A stretch of DNA of 64,000 bases from Mycolicibacterium thermoresistibile (lineage in GTDB: Bacteria > Actinomycetota > Actinomycetes > Mycobacteriales > Mycobacteriaceae). Of the stretch, positions 25,343 to 35,806 are shown one piece after another; position 1 is the stretch's first letter; each line of letters begins with the position of its first letter. Where the stretch lies: NCBI RefSeq assembly GCF_900187065.1, contig NZ_LT906483.1, positions 3,596,001-3,660,000 on the forward strand, written 5' to 3'. The notes beneath the pieces are model-generated. The model was not told the DNA's origin. It did not search any database and was given only the letters and a program-made list of their open reading frames with translations. The position numbers and the translations under genes are program-made.

Positions 25343-27958
25343 CTAGGCGGCGAGTGGGGTGTAGGTGGTGGTGCGTTGCCGGGCGGGCCGGCCGATGCCT
25401 TCGGCGATCGCGACGAGTTCGGCGACGGTTTTGGCCGATCCGTGTTCGGAGCCGGCCATGCGGGAGATGGTTTCCTCCATCAGGGTGCCGCCGAGGTCGT
25501 TGGCGCCGCCCTGGAGCATCACCTGGGTGCGTTCCACACCCAGTTTCACCCAGCTGGTCTGGATGTGGTTGATGCGTCCGTGCAGCATGATGCGGGCCAG
25601 GGCGTGCACGGCGCGGTTGTCGCGGTGGGTGGGTCCGGGCCGGGCTCCGCCGGCCAGATACAGCGGTGAGCTCTGGTGCACGAACGGCAGCGGCACGAAC
25701 TCGGTGAATCCGCCGGTGCGGTCCTGGATGTCACGCAGGATGCGCAGATGCCCGATCCAGTGCCGCGGGGTGTCGACGTGGCCGTACATCATCGTCGAGC
25801 TGGACCGCAGCCCGACCTCGTGGGCGGTGGTGACGATCTCGATCCACATCGAGGTGGGCAGCTTGCCCTTGGTCAGCACCCAGCGCACCTCGTCGTCGAG
25901 GATCTCCGCGGCGGTGCCGGGAATGGTGTCCAGTCCGGCTTCGCGCAGGCTGATCAGCCATTCCCGGATCGACAACCCGCTTCGGGTGACGCCGTTGGCG
26001 ATCTCCATCGGCGAGAACGCGTGCACGTGCATCGACGGCACCCGCGCTTTGACCGCGCGGACCAGATCGGCGTAACCGGTGACGGGCAGTTCGGGGTCGA
26101 TACCGCCCTGCATGCACACCTCGGTGGCGCCGGCGACGTGGGCCTCCCAGGCCCGGTCGGCGACCTCCTCCACCGACAGCGAATACGCGTCGGCGTCACC
26201 TTTGCGCTGGGCGAACGCACAGAACCGGCACCCGGTGTAGCAGATGTTGGTGAAGTTGATGTTGCGGTTGACCACGTAGGTGACGTCGTCGCCGACGGTG
26301 TCGCGGCGCAGCGAGTCGGCCAGCGCGGCAACGGCATCCAGCGCCGGTCCGTCGGCGGTGGCCAACGCGAGGTATTCGTCGTCGGTGCAGCCGGCCGGAT
26401 CGCGTTCGGCCGAGCGCAGCGCGGCCAGCACATCGGTGTCGATGCGTTCGGGGGCGCGCGCGGTCAGCTCGCTGATCTTGGCGCGGATCGAGTCCCAGTC
26501 GCCGAAGGCCTCACCCAGATCACTGCGGGTCCGGGTGTGTCGCCCTTCGGTGTCGATCGCGGTGTGCAGATCCACCCGGCCCAGCGAGCCGGCGGCCTCA
26601 TCGGGTTCCTGCCAGGGCCGCCCGACCGGGCGCACATCGCGGGCCAGTCCGGTGGCCGGATCGGCCAGGGCGTCGACGTGGGCGCGCACCCGCGGGTCGA
26701 TCCAGGCGACCCCGGCCTGCACATAGGCCGGTTGGGCGGTGAGCCGTTCGGTCAGCTCGAAGCCGGCCTCGGCGGTCACCGCGGCCAGCTCATCCAGCGC
26801 CGGCCACGGCCGTTCCGGGTTCACATGGTCCGGCGTCAGCGGCGACACCCCACCCCAGTCGTCCACCCCGGCGCCGAGCAGCGCCAGACATTCGCTGCGC
26901 GACACCAGGTTCGGCGGCGCCTGAATGCGCATCTTCGGGCCCAGCACCAGCCGCGCGGTGGCGATGGTGGCCACGAACTCCTCGAACCCGGCGTCCGGTG
27001 CACCGGCCATCGCGGTGTGCTGTTTGGCCCGGAAGTTCTGCACGATCACTTCCTGCACATGGCCGAATTCCTTGTGCGAGCCACGGATCGCGTGCAGGGT
27101 CTCCGCCCGTTCCCGCACGGTCTCGCCGATGCCGACCAACAGCCCGGTGGTGAACGGGATCGACAACCGCCCGGCGTCATCGAGCGTGCGCAACCGCACC
27201 GCCGGATCCTTGTCCGGGCTGCCGTAATGCGCCATCCCCTTGGTCTCGAACAGCCGCCGCGAGGTGGTCTCGAGCATCATCCCCATCGACGGGGCGACCG
27301 GTTTGAGCAGCGACAGCTCCGACCAGCTCATCACCCCGGGATTCAGATGCGGCAGCAGACCGGTCTCCTCCAGCACCCGGATCGCCATCGCCCGCACATA
27401 CGCCAGCGTCGAGTCATAACCCCGCTCATCGAGCCACTGCCGGGCCTCCGGCCAGCGGGACTCGGGCCGGTCCCCCAGCGTGAACAGGGCCTCCTTGCAG
27501 CCCAGTTCCGCACCCCGCCGGGCGATCTCGACGATCTCGTCGGGCTCCAGGTACATGCCGCGGCCCGCAGCCCGCAACTTGCCCGGCACCGTGACGAACG
27601 TGCAGTAGTGACAGGTGTCCCGGCACAGATGTGTGACCGGGATGAACACCTTGCGCGAATACGTCACCGGCAGCCCTCCGGCCGGCCCGCGCCGCCCGGC
27701 CGATTCCAGCCCGGCGTCGCGCACCCGCGCCGCGCTGGCGCACAGATCGGCCAGCGCCTCGCCGCGGGCCGTCATCGCGATCGCCGCCTCGTCGACGTTC
27801 AGCACCATCCCGTCGCGGGCCCGGCGCAGCACCCGACGCAAACCAGCCGCACTCGGCGCTCCCCCACCGGGCCCCGCAGCACCGGACCCGGCCGCGCTGG
27901 GCGGGGGCGGAACCACCGGTTCGGGCAGATCGACACCGCGCTGAGGATTCACAGCCAC
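25343..27958 (-). CDS. fbiC: 7,8-didemethyl-8-hydroxy-5-deazariboflavin (FO) synthase
   Basis: A bifunctional radical SAM enzyme making FO, the chromophore of coenzyme F420. The two halves correspond to CofG and CofH of archaea. The first radical SAM cluster is [11 protein letters not shown] near residue 90, the second [21 protein letters not shown] past the middle, each with the CxxxCxxC pattern. Conserved stretches such as [23 protein letters not shown] and [12 protein letters not shown] match mycobacterial FbiC closely. I place the start at the GTG at 27958 ([18 protein letters not shown]), giving 871 residues against about 856 in M. tuberculosis; another GTG lies two codons on. The open frame extends 112 codons further 5' but overlaps gene B's promoter region and has no family resemblance. 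F420-dependent metabolism is important in mycobacterial redox and nitro-drug activation. Confidence 0.95.
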   Translation of the reverse strand: MAVNPQRGVDLPEPVVPPPPSAAGSGAAGPGGGAPSAAGLRRVLRRARDGMVLNVDEAAIAMTARGEALADLCASAARVRDAGLESAGRRGPAGGLPVTYSRKVFIPVTHLCRDTCHYCTFVTVPGKLRAAGRGMYLEPDEIVEIARRGAELGCKEALFTLGDRPESRWPEARQWLDERGYDSTLAYVRAMAIRVLEETGLLPHLNPGVMSWSELSLLKPVAPSMGMMLETTSRRLFETKGMAHYGSPDKDPAVRLRTLDDAGRLSIPFTTGLLVGIGETVRERAETLHAIRGSHKEFGHVQEVIVQNFRAKQHTAMAGAPDAGFEEFVATIATARLVLGPKMRIQAPPNLVSRSECLALLGAGVDDWGGVSPLTPDHVNPERPWPALDELAAVTAEAGFELTERLTAQPAYVQAGVAWIDPRVRAHVDALADPATGLARDVRPVGRPWQEPDEAAGSLGRVDLHTAIDTEGRHTRTRSDLGEAFGDWDSIRAKISELTARAPERIDTDVLAALRSAERDPAGCTDDEYLALATADGPALDAVAALADSLRRDTVGDDVTYVVNRNINFTNICYTGCRFCAFAQRKGDADAYSLSVEEVADRAWEAHVAGATEVCMQGGIDPELPVTGYADLVRAVKARVPSMHVHAFSPMEIANGVTRSGLSIREWLISLREAGLDTIPGTAAEILDDEVRWVLTKGKLPTSMWIEIVTTAHEVGLRSSSTMMYGHVDTPRHWIGHLRILRDIQDRTGGFTEFVPLPFVHQSSPLYLAGGARPGPTHRDNRAVHALARIMLHGRINHIQTSWVKLGVERTQVMLQGGANDLGGTLMEETISRMAGSEHGSAKTVAELVAIAEGIGRPARQRTTTYTPLAA

Positions 27959-28267
27959 CGGCGGCGGACTCCGGTGCGCTCTGAGATCACTGAGCCTGGC
28001 ATACCCGTCACAGTAGTCCGCGCCCCGAGACCGGTGCCCGGTACGGGTGCGGTTGACGGTGGAGAGCCGACCGGAGTCGACGCCCCGGCCTGAAAATCGG
28101 CCCCGGGAATCGACCCAGGAAATCGACCCCGGGAATGGGCTGAAATCCGCTCGAGATCGGGAGAAAACGGTGCCGTCACTTTCGTTCTCGGCGCCCTGCG
28201 ACGTTAAGGTTGAGTCCGGTCGGGGCGCATCGGATCGGGTCGTGTCAGGGCGTGTCAGGGAAGGAAT
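27959..28267. other. Divergent fbiC / gene B intergenic region
   Basis: 309 bp that must hold the promoters of fbiC (leftward) and gene B (rightward). Tandem near-repeats of a GGTCGTGTCAGGGCGTGTCAG type lie just before gene B, and short direct repeats AATCGACCC(C/A)GG near 28095-28135. No match to the E-H promoter block was found. Confidence 0.4.
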
Positions 28268-29425
28268 ATGGCTGCTGTCCGGACTTCTGTCCACTCATAC
28301 CTGCTGGCCGGGGTGGCCGCCGTCGGCGCCGCCGCCGTCGCGTTCGCCCCGGTGCAGGCGCTGCCGCCGGACATCGCGGTGACTGCCGAGCAGCCGGTTC
28401 TGGATGCCTCGGCGTCCCGGGAAGCGGTTGCGCTGCTGGCCGCCGTGCAGGGGCTGGCGGTGCGGCCCGCATCCCCGCCGGTTGCCCCCACCGCCCCCAC
28501 ACCCGACGAAGTGCAGGCGGCGGTGACGGCGATACAGGAGCTCGCCGCGCCCGGCGCGCCCGCAACGACAGCTGCGGCCGACTCCGCGATCGAGGTGGGG
28601 ACGGCGGCGTTTCCCGGCGCGGCGAACGCGATCAAGGACGTCTACAACCTGATCGAACCCTACGTGGCCTGGGGTGTCGAGGTGGCCCAGTGGGCGGTCG
28701 GCTGGGTGCCGTGGGTGGGTCTGCTGTCCGGTCAGATCGGCATCTTCTACACCTTCGGTGAAGCGATCGTGTACAGCGTGGTCTTCAACGTCGCGGATTG
28801 GATCGGCGGAACGGTCGGCTTCGGTGAGGGTCTGGCCAATATCGCCGCCGCCACGTCGCAGGCGGTGACGGATCTGATCCGCGACGAGATCAACTGGGTG
28901 CGCAGCTTCTTCCCACCGCTGCCGCCGCTTCCGCCGGTTCTCCCGGCGGCCCTCCCGATGAGCCTCCCGACGAGCCTCCCGACGAGCGAAGCCCACCCGG
29001 CCCAGCAGGTCGGGATCGCGAAGGCGGGTGCCGCAGCCGAGGTGGCGGGATCGCCGACGGCGACCACGGTCGTCGAAGGTGACCTGCCGGCCGATGAGGC
29101 GCCTGAGCCGCCGGCCCAGGCTCAGCGACAGCCGGTGCAGCGCGGTGCTCTGCTCGCGGAGACCGACCCGGTCGAGGACGATTCGTCGGCGCCGGACGCC
29201 GGGGAGAGCCCCGCCCCGGGCGTCGACGTCCGGCCCGGACCGCGCCCGGGCACCGCGCTTCGCGACTCGCTGCAGGAGGTCGCCCGCGCCGCCACGGCGA
29301 GTGTGGAGCGGGCCCGCGGGGCCGCCGACCGGACGGACCGGCGGGCCGGGGGCGCCACGGTCACCAAGAAGCCGACGGCCGGGGCCGCGAAACCCGGTGT
29401 ACGCAAAGTCGCCGGCGGCGACTGA
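28268..29425 (+). CDS. Secreted-family protein B, at the PE12 position
   Basis: The 385-residue protein starts [20 protein letters not shown], then [18 protein letters not shown], a variant of the shared N-terminal module. The body has a tryptophan-rich hydrophobic stretch (about 120-215) including [20 protein letters not shown] and [18 protein letters not shown], then a Pro-rich segment [11 protein letters not shown] and a charged, Ala-rich tail ending RKVAGGD. The ATG at 28268 has GGAAGGA just upstream. It lies divergent from fbiC and converges on the Rv1171-like gene, which is the place and orientation of PE12 (Rv1172c) in M. tuberculosis, although it has no PE domain. No enzymatic motif. 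Likely an exported envelope protein of unknown function. Confidence 0.72.
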   Translation: MAAVRTSVHSYLLAGVAAVGAAAVAFAPVQALPPDIAVTAEQPVLDASASREAVALLAAVQGLAVRPASPPVAPTAPTPDEVQAAVTAIQELAAPGAPATTAAADSAIEVGTAAFPGAANAIKDVYNLIEPYVAWGVEVAQWAVGWVPWVGLLSGQIGIFYTFGEAIVYSVVFNVADWIGGTVGFGEGLANIAAATSQAVTDLIRDEINWVRSFFPPLPPLPPVLPAALPMSLPTSLPTSEAHPAQQVGIAKAGAAAEVAGSPTATTVVEGDLPADEAPEPPAQAQRQPVQRGALLAETDPVEDDSSAPDAGESPAPGVDVRPGPRPGTALRDSLQEVARAATASVERARGAADRTDRRAGGATVTKKPTAGAAKPGVRKVAGGD

Positions 29426-29469
29426 CCCGAACGGCGACTGACCCCGACTGCGACGGACCCGAACGGCGG

Positions 29470-29951
29470 CTAGGCCGTTCGGCGCTTCAACACGACCGTC
29501 GGCGGGACCATCCCGCACACCAGCAGGATCAGCAGCGCCAGCGCGCCGAGGCCGCTGGAGCCGAACATGATGTTGCCGCCGGGACCGCCGAGGGTGAACA
29601 CGCCGACAGCGGCCAGCCAGGTCCACATGGGCAGCGCCGCCAGTCGCACCGAGTCGGTCCACAGCAGCGCGGTCCATACCAGGGCGACGTTCAACGCCCC
29701 GCTGAGCACCGCGCTGACCGGGAAGGGGACGACACCGATCCGCAGCGGCAGGAAGAACACGGCGAGGATCGCCGAGAGGATGCCGTTGACCGCGAGCACG
29801 CCCAACACGATCGCCGGCGTGGCGCGGCCGAGCGCCGAGGTGGTCAGGTCGGGATGCTGTCGAGCAGTCCGACCAGCGAACCCACCACCCACTGGAAGTT
29901 GTCCAGGCGGTCCTGCCAGTGCTGCAGGTTCGGGTCCAGATCCGGGTCCAT
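29470..29951 (-). pseudogene. Rv1171-like small membrane protein gene, probably frameshifted
   Basis: From the ATG at 29951 the frame reads MDPDLDPNLQHWQDRLDNF, then WVVGSLVGLLDSIPT and a stop. The next frame carries on as PDLTTSALGRATPAIVLGVL through four hydrophobic helices (AILAVFFLPLRIGVVPF, VALVWTALLWTDSVRLAAL, LGALALLILLVCGMVPPT) to a stop at 29470. Restoring one base near 29854 would make LLDSDPDLTTSALG and a continuous protein of about 160 residues. It sits between mshB and gene B, where Rv1171 lies in M. tuberculosis. If the downstream part is instead translated alone it would need a GTG near the IVLGVL segment. The membrane protein's function is unknown. Confidence 0.65.
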
Positions 29952-30023
29952 GGACGTTCCCCTTCACGCGTCGCTGATGTAGGTGGAGCCTACTCGGTCG
30001 CCGGGCCGCTGTTCCAGGGGCGG

Positions 30024-30911
30024 CTAGTCCAGGGTGAGACCTGCGAGCAGGTCGGTTTCGAACCCGCGGGCGTCGGTCGGACCCTTGCTGCCGGACACCA
30101 GGATGTAGTGCTCCTCGGCCAGGATCGGCATCGCGATGTTGTTCGACAAGGTGAAGGCCTGCTCCCCGGGCGCGACGGTGACCTGGGTGGCGTGCGCCTT
30201 GAGCGCCGCGATCTTGGCGGGCAGGCATGCGGTGGTGTCGATGACGGCGTCGATCCGCTCGTCGGGATAGCCGAACGGCACGTCCTCGATCGACACCCGG
30301 ATCCAGTCCGCGGGGACGTCGCCCAGTTGGCGGAGGCCGGCGTCGATGGCGCTGCGGGCGTGGACCGTCCAGTAGAACTTCGGTACCTGCCACGGTTGGT
30401 CGGGATGGCCGTCGTCGGCGCCGGCCGCCGCCACGGCCGCGGTGGTGACGCGGTGCGCCTGGATGTGATCGGGATGCCCGTAACCGCCGTTCGGATCGTA
30501 GGTGACCACGACGTGCGGCCGGAGGCGGCGGATGATCCGGACGAGGGCGCCCACCGCCTCGTCAATATCCGCGTCGATGAAGCGCGGATGGTGCCGGCGC
30601 GGGGTTCCGACCATCCCGGAGTCGCGCCAGCGGCCGGCGCCGCCGAGGAACTCCGGTTCCTCCACGCCGAGCGCCTCCAGCGCCCGGGTGAGCTCGCAGA
30701 TGCGGTAGCCGCCCAGTTGGTCGGCGTGGTCGACGGCGAGGCGCGCGTACCGGTCGCCGATGACCTCGCCCTCTTCCCCGAGCGTGCAGGTGACGACGCG
30801 GACGTCGGCGCCGCGGGCGGCGTAGTGGGCGATGGTGCCGCCGGTCATCAGCGTCTCGTCGTCGGGGTGGGCGTGCACGAACAGCAGGCGGGGTAACGCA
30901 TTGGGGTCCAT
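30024..30911 (-). CDS. mshB: N-acetyl-glucosaminyl-inositol deacetylase, mycothiol synthesis
   Basis: Removes the acetyl group from GlcNAc-Ins to give GlcN-Ins, the second committed step of mycothiol biosynthesis. 295 residues of the LmbE/PIG-L metal-dependent deacetylase family: the zinc-binding AHPDDET near residue 14 and the later [11 protein letters not shown] near residue 145 hold the His/Asp ligands and catalytic Asp. Length and sequence match mycobacterial MshB. The ATG at 30911 is the start that brings HPDDE to its usual position. Together with the Rv1171-like gene downstream and fbiC beyond, it keeps the M. tuberculosis order. Confidence 0.95.
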   Translation of the reverse strand: MDPNALPRLLFVHAHPDDETLMTGGTIAHYAARGADVRVVTCTLGEEGEVIGDRYARLAVDHADQLGGYRICELTRALEALGVEEPEFLGGAGRWRDSGMVGTPRRHHPRFIDADIDEAVGALVRIIRRLRPHVVVTYDPNGGYGHPDHIQAHRVTTAAVAAAGADDGHPDQPWQVPKFYWTVHARSAIDAGLRQLGDVPADWIRVSIEDVPFGYPDERIDAVIDTTACLPAKIAALKAHATQVTVAPGEQAFTLSNNIAMPILAEEHYILVSGSKGPTDARGFETDLLAGLTLD

Positions 30912-31431
30912 CGCGCGCCACGCTACAACGTGTTTCCGCCCGCTAACTCCCCTACGTTCCGTCGTGGCGTTGCTGTGTCCGTCTCCCGGTGCCTGACAGG
31001 TTCACCCGGCACGATTGTTCTCAGCTTTCTCTCCGCTCACGGTCGCCCCGGCGACACGGCACCGCTCACGCGTTGTTCTCACCTGGACCGATGTCGCTGG
31101 AACCGGTCCGCCGGTTGTCGAGTCCGGCTCTCGCATCGCTGCGAACCGAGCGGGAGAGCGCGAGATATGCCTGCTACCAGCGCTTGCGCCGGATTGCCCC
31201 GGTGACCGGGCTGCGCTGTACGGCGCCCGCAGTCCGGCGCAGCCGGATTGCCGACCAGGGCGAGGAAGGGCGAGGAAGGTTGACCCCCGCCGGCGGATCG
31301 GCACCCCGACCGGCAACCCTCCTTGTTACCGACACAAAAAAACCCTCAGAAACCGATAAGTTTTGTCGGCCACTGAACTAGATTGCTGAGTAGCAAGTCG
31401 GGGAATATCTGGAAAACAGGGGGCGAGAGCT
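30912..31431. other. 520-bp divergent mshB / gene C intergenic region
   Basis: No supported gene. The half next to mshB is GC-rich and shows short frames without family resemblance. The last 120 bp before gene C are AT-rich, with an A7 run near 31337, and probably hold the promoter of gene C. The palindrome and leader found before E-H are absent. Confidence 0.4.
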
Positions 31432-33402
31432 GTGAGAGCTCATTTCAATGCATTTGTGACGTCCGGTGTCGCGATCGTGGGGGCCGGCATCATCGCCACA
31501 CCATCGCTCATCACAGCTCCACCGGCCGACATTCTGGTCCGCGCGGACGCGAACACGTCTCACGCCGTCAACCTGGCGGCGGACGCCGACGCGCTACAGC
31601 TGCAGGAGCAGTTCGACGCGCTGCTGGCGGCCACCGATCTGATCGAACGCATCCAGCAGGCGGTCGGCTACATCATCGAAGCCGGCTTCGGCAGCGGCTT
31701 CGACCCGCACGAGTCCGCCGATGATCCGATCGACGGCACCTTCCGCCTCATCGAGGGCTTCGGCGCGTCGGCGGTGCGCACCGCCCGGGGCGCGGCGCTG
31801 CTACCGCTCGGAGTCATTGCCGCGCTTCAGGCCGTCGCAGAGGGTGGCGACCCCGCGGAGGCGTTGGCGCAGTTCATCCGGCAGGTGATCGACGGGCCCG
31901 GTTGGGCGGTCAACCCGATTCTGTATGCGTTGCGCGACACGCTGATCGTACCGCTTGGTGGGGACCCGGGCTTCTTCGCCGACGTCCAGTTCGGTTTGGC
32001 GCAGGCCGGCACCGCCCTCGGTGACGTCATCGTGGCGCTGCTGGGTCTCGATGACAGCGACGTGATCGGCCGGATCCAGGAGGCGGTCGATCGAATTTTC
32101 AGCGACGGGTTCGGCAGCGGCTTCGACCAGCACGAGTCCGCCGATGATCCTGTCGACGGCATGTTCCGGTTGATCGAGGGGGTGGGCGCGTCGCTGATCC
32201 GCACGCTGTCCGGTCTCGCCCTGCTCCCGCTCGGCCTGCTGAGCGTCCCGGCCGCCCTCCTCTCCGGTGACGATCCGCGGGTGGCGCTGGCGGAGTTCAT
32301 CCGAAACACCGTCGACGGGCCGTCATGGGCGGTCAACCCGATCCTGTTCGCGTTGCGCGACAGCCTGATCGAGCCGCTGGGCGGCCAGCCGGGGGTGTTC
32401 GCCGACATCCAGAACCAGCTGCAGTCGGTGAGCAAGCAGATCGGCAACACCATCGTGGATCTGCTCGGCCTGCCGACGGTGTCGACGATGGCGGCCGGCG
32501 CCGCGGCCTCGGACGCGATGAGCGTCGACCCGCTCACCCGGGCGCTGGAGGCCATCGATTACATTGTCGACAAGGGTTTCGGCAGCGGGTTCGAGGGGCA
32601 CCGTCCCGCCGAAGACGTGGTGGACGGATTCTTCCGACTGACCGAAGGTTTCGGTGCGGCCGCGGTCCGCACCGTCTACGGCGCGGCCCTGCTCCCGCTC
32701 GGCCTGATCGACGTCGCGGCCTCCGTCGTCGATGGCGGCGACACCCGAGCCGCGTTGGCGGACTTCATCACCCAGACCGTCCACGGTCCGTCCTGGGCGA
32801 TCAACCCCGTCCTGTTCGCATTGCGCGATGCGCTGATCGAACCCCTCGGCGGCAAGACCGGCGTGTTCGCCGATGTCCAGAATCGGCTGCAGTCGGCGAG
32901 CAAGGACGTCGGGGCGGCCATCGTGTCACTGCTCGGGCTCGACGCCGCGGCGGCAGAGGGCAATTCGACCGGATCGCAGAATGTTCTTCGCACGGCGGGT
33001 GAACGGAACGAGCCGGGGCAGGCCGGCGCGATGCGTTTCGCTCAGGACGGTCCGACCGCCCTTCCCGGTGGTGGTGAAACCCTCGTCGTCGAGAGTCCCG
33101 CTGCGGACGGGCTGAAGCAGGAGCAACCCGACAAGCCGAAGATCGAGCACCGGAAGGTGGAGAAGCGCGAGCTGCGGACCGGTCTTCTGCCGACGCCGGT
33201 GGATCTCGGGACGCATCGTCAGCCGCAGCGTGCTCAGACGCCGGTTGAGCTCCAGCAGAAGCCCGGTGGGGTGAAAGTCGACCGAAACCACAAGCGGTTC
33301 ACCAAGTTCACGACGCACGAGTCCGGATCGCCGCAGGGGGCGTCGTCCGAGGCCCCGTCCTCACCGGACAGGTCGAACGACAAGCCCACGACCAAGAAGT
33401 GA
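31432..33402 (+). CDS. Secreted-family protein C with three internal repeats
   Basis: The 656-residue protein starts from GTG: VRAHFNAFVTSGVAIVGAG then IIATPSLITAPPADILVRAD, the shared module. Residues about 75-210, 210-360 and 360-510 are three copies of one unit of roughly 145 residues. Each begins GFGSGFxxHxxAxD and then has DGxFRLxEGxGA, LLPLG, FIxxxxxGPxWAxNPxLxALRD and PLGGxxGxFADxQ. A Lys/Gln/Pro-rich tail of about 140 residues follows, ending SNDKPTTKK. The repeat, not seen in the other family members, points to internal triplication. The GTG has GGGGGCGAG upstream. It is the first of six consecutive plus-strand family genes and is divergent from mshB. Function is unknown; a repeat-built envelope or surface protein is the simplest reading. 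Confidence 0.72.
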   Translation: MRAHFNAFVTSGVAIVGAGIIATPSLITAPPADILVRADANTSHAVNLAADADALQLQEQFDALLAATDLIERIQQAVGYIIEAGFGSGFDPHESADDPIDGTFRLIEGFGASAVRTARGAALLPLGVIAALQAVAEGGDPAEALAQFIRQVIDGPGWAVNPILYALRDTLIVPLGGDPGFFADVQFGLAQAGTALGDVIVALLGLDDSDVIGRIQEAVDRIFSDGFGSGFDQHESADDPVDGMFRLIEGVGASLIRTLSGLALLPLGLLSVPAALLSGDDPRVALAEFIRNTVDGPSWAVNPILFALRDSLIEPLGGQPGVFADIQNQLQSVSKQIGNTIVDLLGLPTVSTMAAGAAASDAMSVDPLTRALEAIDYIVDKGFGSGFEGHRPAEDVVDGFFRLTEGFGAAAVRTVYGAALLPLGLIDVAASVVDGGDTRAALADFITQTVHGPSWAINPVLFALRDALIEPLGGKTGVFADVQNRLQSASKDVGAAIVSLLGLDAAAAEGNSTGSQNVLRTAGERNEPGQAGAMRFAQDGPTALPGGGETLVVESPAADGLKQEQPDKPKIEHRKVEKRELRTGLLPTPVDLGTHRQPQRAQTPVELQQKPGGVKVDRNHKRFTKFTTHESGSPQGASSEAPSSPDRSNDKPTTKK

Positions 33403-33437
33403 GTCCCCGTGCGCTGAGCAGCGCCTCGGACTCGGTG

Positions 33438-33465
33438 ATCGGCCCCCTCTGGCGAGGGGGCCGAT
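33438..33465 (+). terminator. Terminator after gene C
   Basis: ATCGGCCCCCTC (33438-33449) and GAGGGGGCCGAT (33454-33465) form a perfect 12-bp stem with a 4-base loop, 35 bp after the stop, followed by TTCCGTT. Confidence 0.85.
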
Positions 33466-33737
33466 TTCCGTTCGGATGGCGTCGAATTACTGAGAATCCC
33501 GGCGGTGTGACGCCGAGCCGACGGGCGAATAATTTGCCATCTGCAAATGGCATAATCGTTGCCGTTATCGAGGTTTCCGTCGCCGATATGCACGAATCTT
33601 CTTGCTTGCCAAGGCGGCCAGCGTTATCCCGGCGGTATTGACCGGACGCCATGATGTTCGCCAGCTATCCACTGTTTTCTTATGAATTACTCAGCTAGAA
33701 TGAATGACTCGAATTCGCCGGGTACACAGGAGTTGCT

Positions 33738-34976
33738 ATGTCGTGGGGCGCCGGCCCTGTTGTCGCCACCGCAGTGGCGATCGTCGGCGCAGCGGCCATT
33801 GCCGTCAACCCCATCGTCCCTCCCCCACCGGACATCCGGGTGTCGCCATCGGATCTCACCGCCGACGGACACCCGATGGACGTTCTGGACCCCGATTTCC
33901 TCAAGAAGGTCGGCGCCGGGGGCGGCTGGCCCAATCCACTCCAGATGCTCGACGGCGTGGTGTCGGGTTGGATCACCGACGGTTCCGATGACGAACCGCG
34001 GCATACGATCGACGACCTGCTCAGTGCCGCCAACCCGCCGGCAGGTGTCGGCGGCCGCGCCGGGCAGCCGATCTACGACGTGTGGGTACCCCCGGCCGAC
34101 AACGGTTCCGGCAGTGAGAACCTCGGACTGGCGCCGATACCGGACATGTCCGGCGAGCTGACCGGCCCGATCGCGGATCTGGTCGCCGGTCTCCCCACAC
34201 CGCAGCAGGCGATCATCGACGTTGTCGAGACGCTGGTGACGATCGGCACCGAATTCGGGGAGGCGGGCCGGGCATTCATCGATCAACTCGGGGCGGCGAC
34301 CGGGTTCACCGGAGCCGTCGAGGTGTTCAGCGGCCTCGGTGAGCGATTGCGGGAGCTGGTGATGCTCCCGTTCACCCTGGCGACGGCGCGGGACTCGAAC
34401 CGGATCGACCGCCTGGAGTTCTTCTGGCAGCGTTCCATCGAGTTCGTCCGTGCGGTGATCGACTCGTTGATCCGCCTGCTGCCGGTGTCGGTGCGACCGC
34501 CCGAGCAAGGCATCTCTTCTGAGCCCCGCGGGGTCGGCAAGTCGGCCGTCCGCGATGCCGGGACGGTCGAGACGCCGGCAGGCCCGCCCGCGCCGGCCGG
34601 CTTCACCCGGACGGTCGAGACGCCTGGAGTGCCCGCCAAGGGTGGCGAGGACGCATCGAGTTCGTTGCCGCGTGACGTCGGCGACGATGCCGCCCAACCC
34701 CGGGATGAGGTCTCTCCCGACCCGGCGACGGCCGACGCGTCCGACGAAGCGGTCACCGACGCCTCCGCGACGCTGATCATCGAAGATCCCGAGGGCACGA
34801 CACCTCCGTCGGCGGCTGCCGGTCCGCCCGTCAAGTCGACAAAGCCCGCCGGGACCGTCAGTGGCCCGTCGACCGGCACCCAGATCCAGCGCGGTGTCAC
34901 CCGCCCCGGCCTCGCAGGTTCCTTGTCTGCCGGAGACGACGACGCCGGATCCGACAGGGCCGCCGGTACGCAGTAA
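33738..34976 (+). CDS. Secreted-family protein D
   Basis: The 412-residue protein starts MSWGAGPVVATAVAIVGAAA then IAVNPIVPPPPDIRVSPSD, a divergent copy of the shared N-terminal module. The middle (about 125-260) is helical: MSGELTGPIADLVAGLP, PQQAIIDVVETLVTIG, then FWQRSIEFVRAVIDSLIRLL. The last 150 residues are low-complexity Pro/Ala/Asp/Ser, ending GSDRAAGTQ. The ATG at 33738 has ACAGGAG 6 bp upstream, nearly the same ribosome-binding context as gene A. A TAGAAT -10-like hexamer lies upstream near 33696, but the E-H palindrome and leader are missing. Unknown function; predicted to be exported or envelope-anchored. Confidence 0.68.
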   Translation: MSWGAGPVVATAVAIVGAAAIAVNPIVPPPPDIRVSPSDLTADGHPMDVLDPDFLKKVGAGGGWPNPLQMLDGVVSGWITDGSDDEPRHTIDDLLSAANPPAGVGGRAGQPIYDVWVPPADNGSGSENLGLAPIPDMSGELTGPIADLVAGLPTPQQAIIDVVETLVTIGTEFGEAGRAFIDQLGAATGFTGAVEVFSGLGERLRELVMLPFTLATARDSNRIDRLEFFWQRSIEFVRAVIDSLIRLLPVSVRPPEQGISSEPRGVGKSAVRDAGTVETPAGPPAPAGFTRTVETPGVPAKGGEDASSSLPRDVGDDAAQPRDEVSPDPATADASDEAVTDASATLIIEDPEGTTPPSAAAGPPVKSTKPAGTVSGPSTGTQIQRGVTRPGLAGSLSAGDDDAGSDRAAGTQ

Positions 34977-35235
34977 CCGACGCCACGCGCCGTCTGCGAT
35001 TAACCGCTCGGGTCTACCGCAAGCACCGAATCGATTGCTACGGTTACGCACCCGCGGCATTCGCGCTCTGGTGCACAGCGATTTCAGTGCGGAACTCCGC
35101 GCGACGAATCCGTAGCGATATTTGCCATGGCAATCAAGTCGAGTTCCGGCGATTTCGCTCGTGAATCACGAGTCCAGCCGGAAGGAGTTCGCTACATCCG
35201 CAGAAATTGAGGTGGGGAGCCCCCCGGAAGTGAAG

Positions 35236-35260
35236 TTGTCCGACATCACGGCTGGAAGGG
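35236..35260 (+). repeat. Relic copy of the E-H leader
   Basis: GTTGTCCGACAT followed by CACGGCTGGAAGGG repeats the leader of genes E-H with 7 bases of its middle deleted and the last bases changed. No palindrome lies 60 bp upstream and no family N-terminus follows, so it appears to be a remnant of a decayed paralogue or a misplaced duplicate. Confidence 0.6.
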
Positions 35261-35703
35261 CCCCCCGAGGCGGCAGAACCGCCTGCGACGAGGCTACCAG
35301 CGCGGAGCGCAAAACGGATGGCCAAGTGGGATTTTTCCTCGGTGTGGCGTTCGCCACGATGCACCGATCCCGGCGCCGATGAATTTGCCTGCACCAAAAA
35401 GACCAGGGTGCGGTCCTCGAGAAACCCGGCGCTGGCAACGCCGCGCCGCATCCTCCGCGTCCGACTGGGGCACCGCCAACCGCTGGCGCTGTTCCTGGCC
35501 GCGCCGACCCGCTCAGAGCCGTTCGCGCGCCCAGCGAGCTTTCGCGGGGGCGGAGCAAAGCAGCCCGACGGCGACGCCGGAGGCGGCGACCACTCGCAGA
35601 CAACGGCAGAAGTCCGAATCCGATCGTCGCCGAGATGGGCCCAGGCGTCTGGGCCAACGCTTGGAACCTTCTGAGCAGCCGGTCAGGAGTCCCCGCCGCG
35701 TGG

Positions 35704-35806
35704 CTGAGAGATTCTCAGCGATTTCAAAAGTTTTGACATCCACAACCCTACTGTCGGGTAAGTTTACGGACGTCCGACATCTGCAAACGGCTGGAAGGAG
35801 TCGTGC
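35704..35806 (+). promoter_or_regulatory. Promoter block and leader of gene E
   Basis: Palindrome CTGAGAGATTCTCAG at 35704-35718, -10 hexamer TAAGTT at 35759-35764, a 7-bp gap, then the conserved leader from GTCCGACAT (35772) through GGAAGGAG to the ATG at 35807. TTGACA occurs at 35733-35738 but 20 bp from the -10, longer than usual. Same layout as the blocks before F, G and H. Confidence 0.75.

Larger units (their letters stand above)
34977..35806. other. 830-bp region between genes D and E
   Basis: Longest gap in the array. It contains a truncated copy of the E-H leader at 35236-35260 and, at its right end, the full E promoter block (35704-35806). Short frames in between have no start with a ribosome binding site or resemblance to family proteins. 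It looks like the site of a lost family member. Confidence 0.5.

Noticed and set aside
28291..29677. A 460-codon minus-strand frame covering gene B
   Set aside because: Extremely Arg-rich, no motif; it is the antisense of gene B joined to part of the Rv1171-like region.
35733..35764. TTGACA before gene E as a normal -35 box
   Set aside because: It is 20 bp from the TAAGTT hexamer and absent from F, G and H, so it is unlikely to define the shared promoter.
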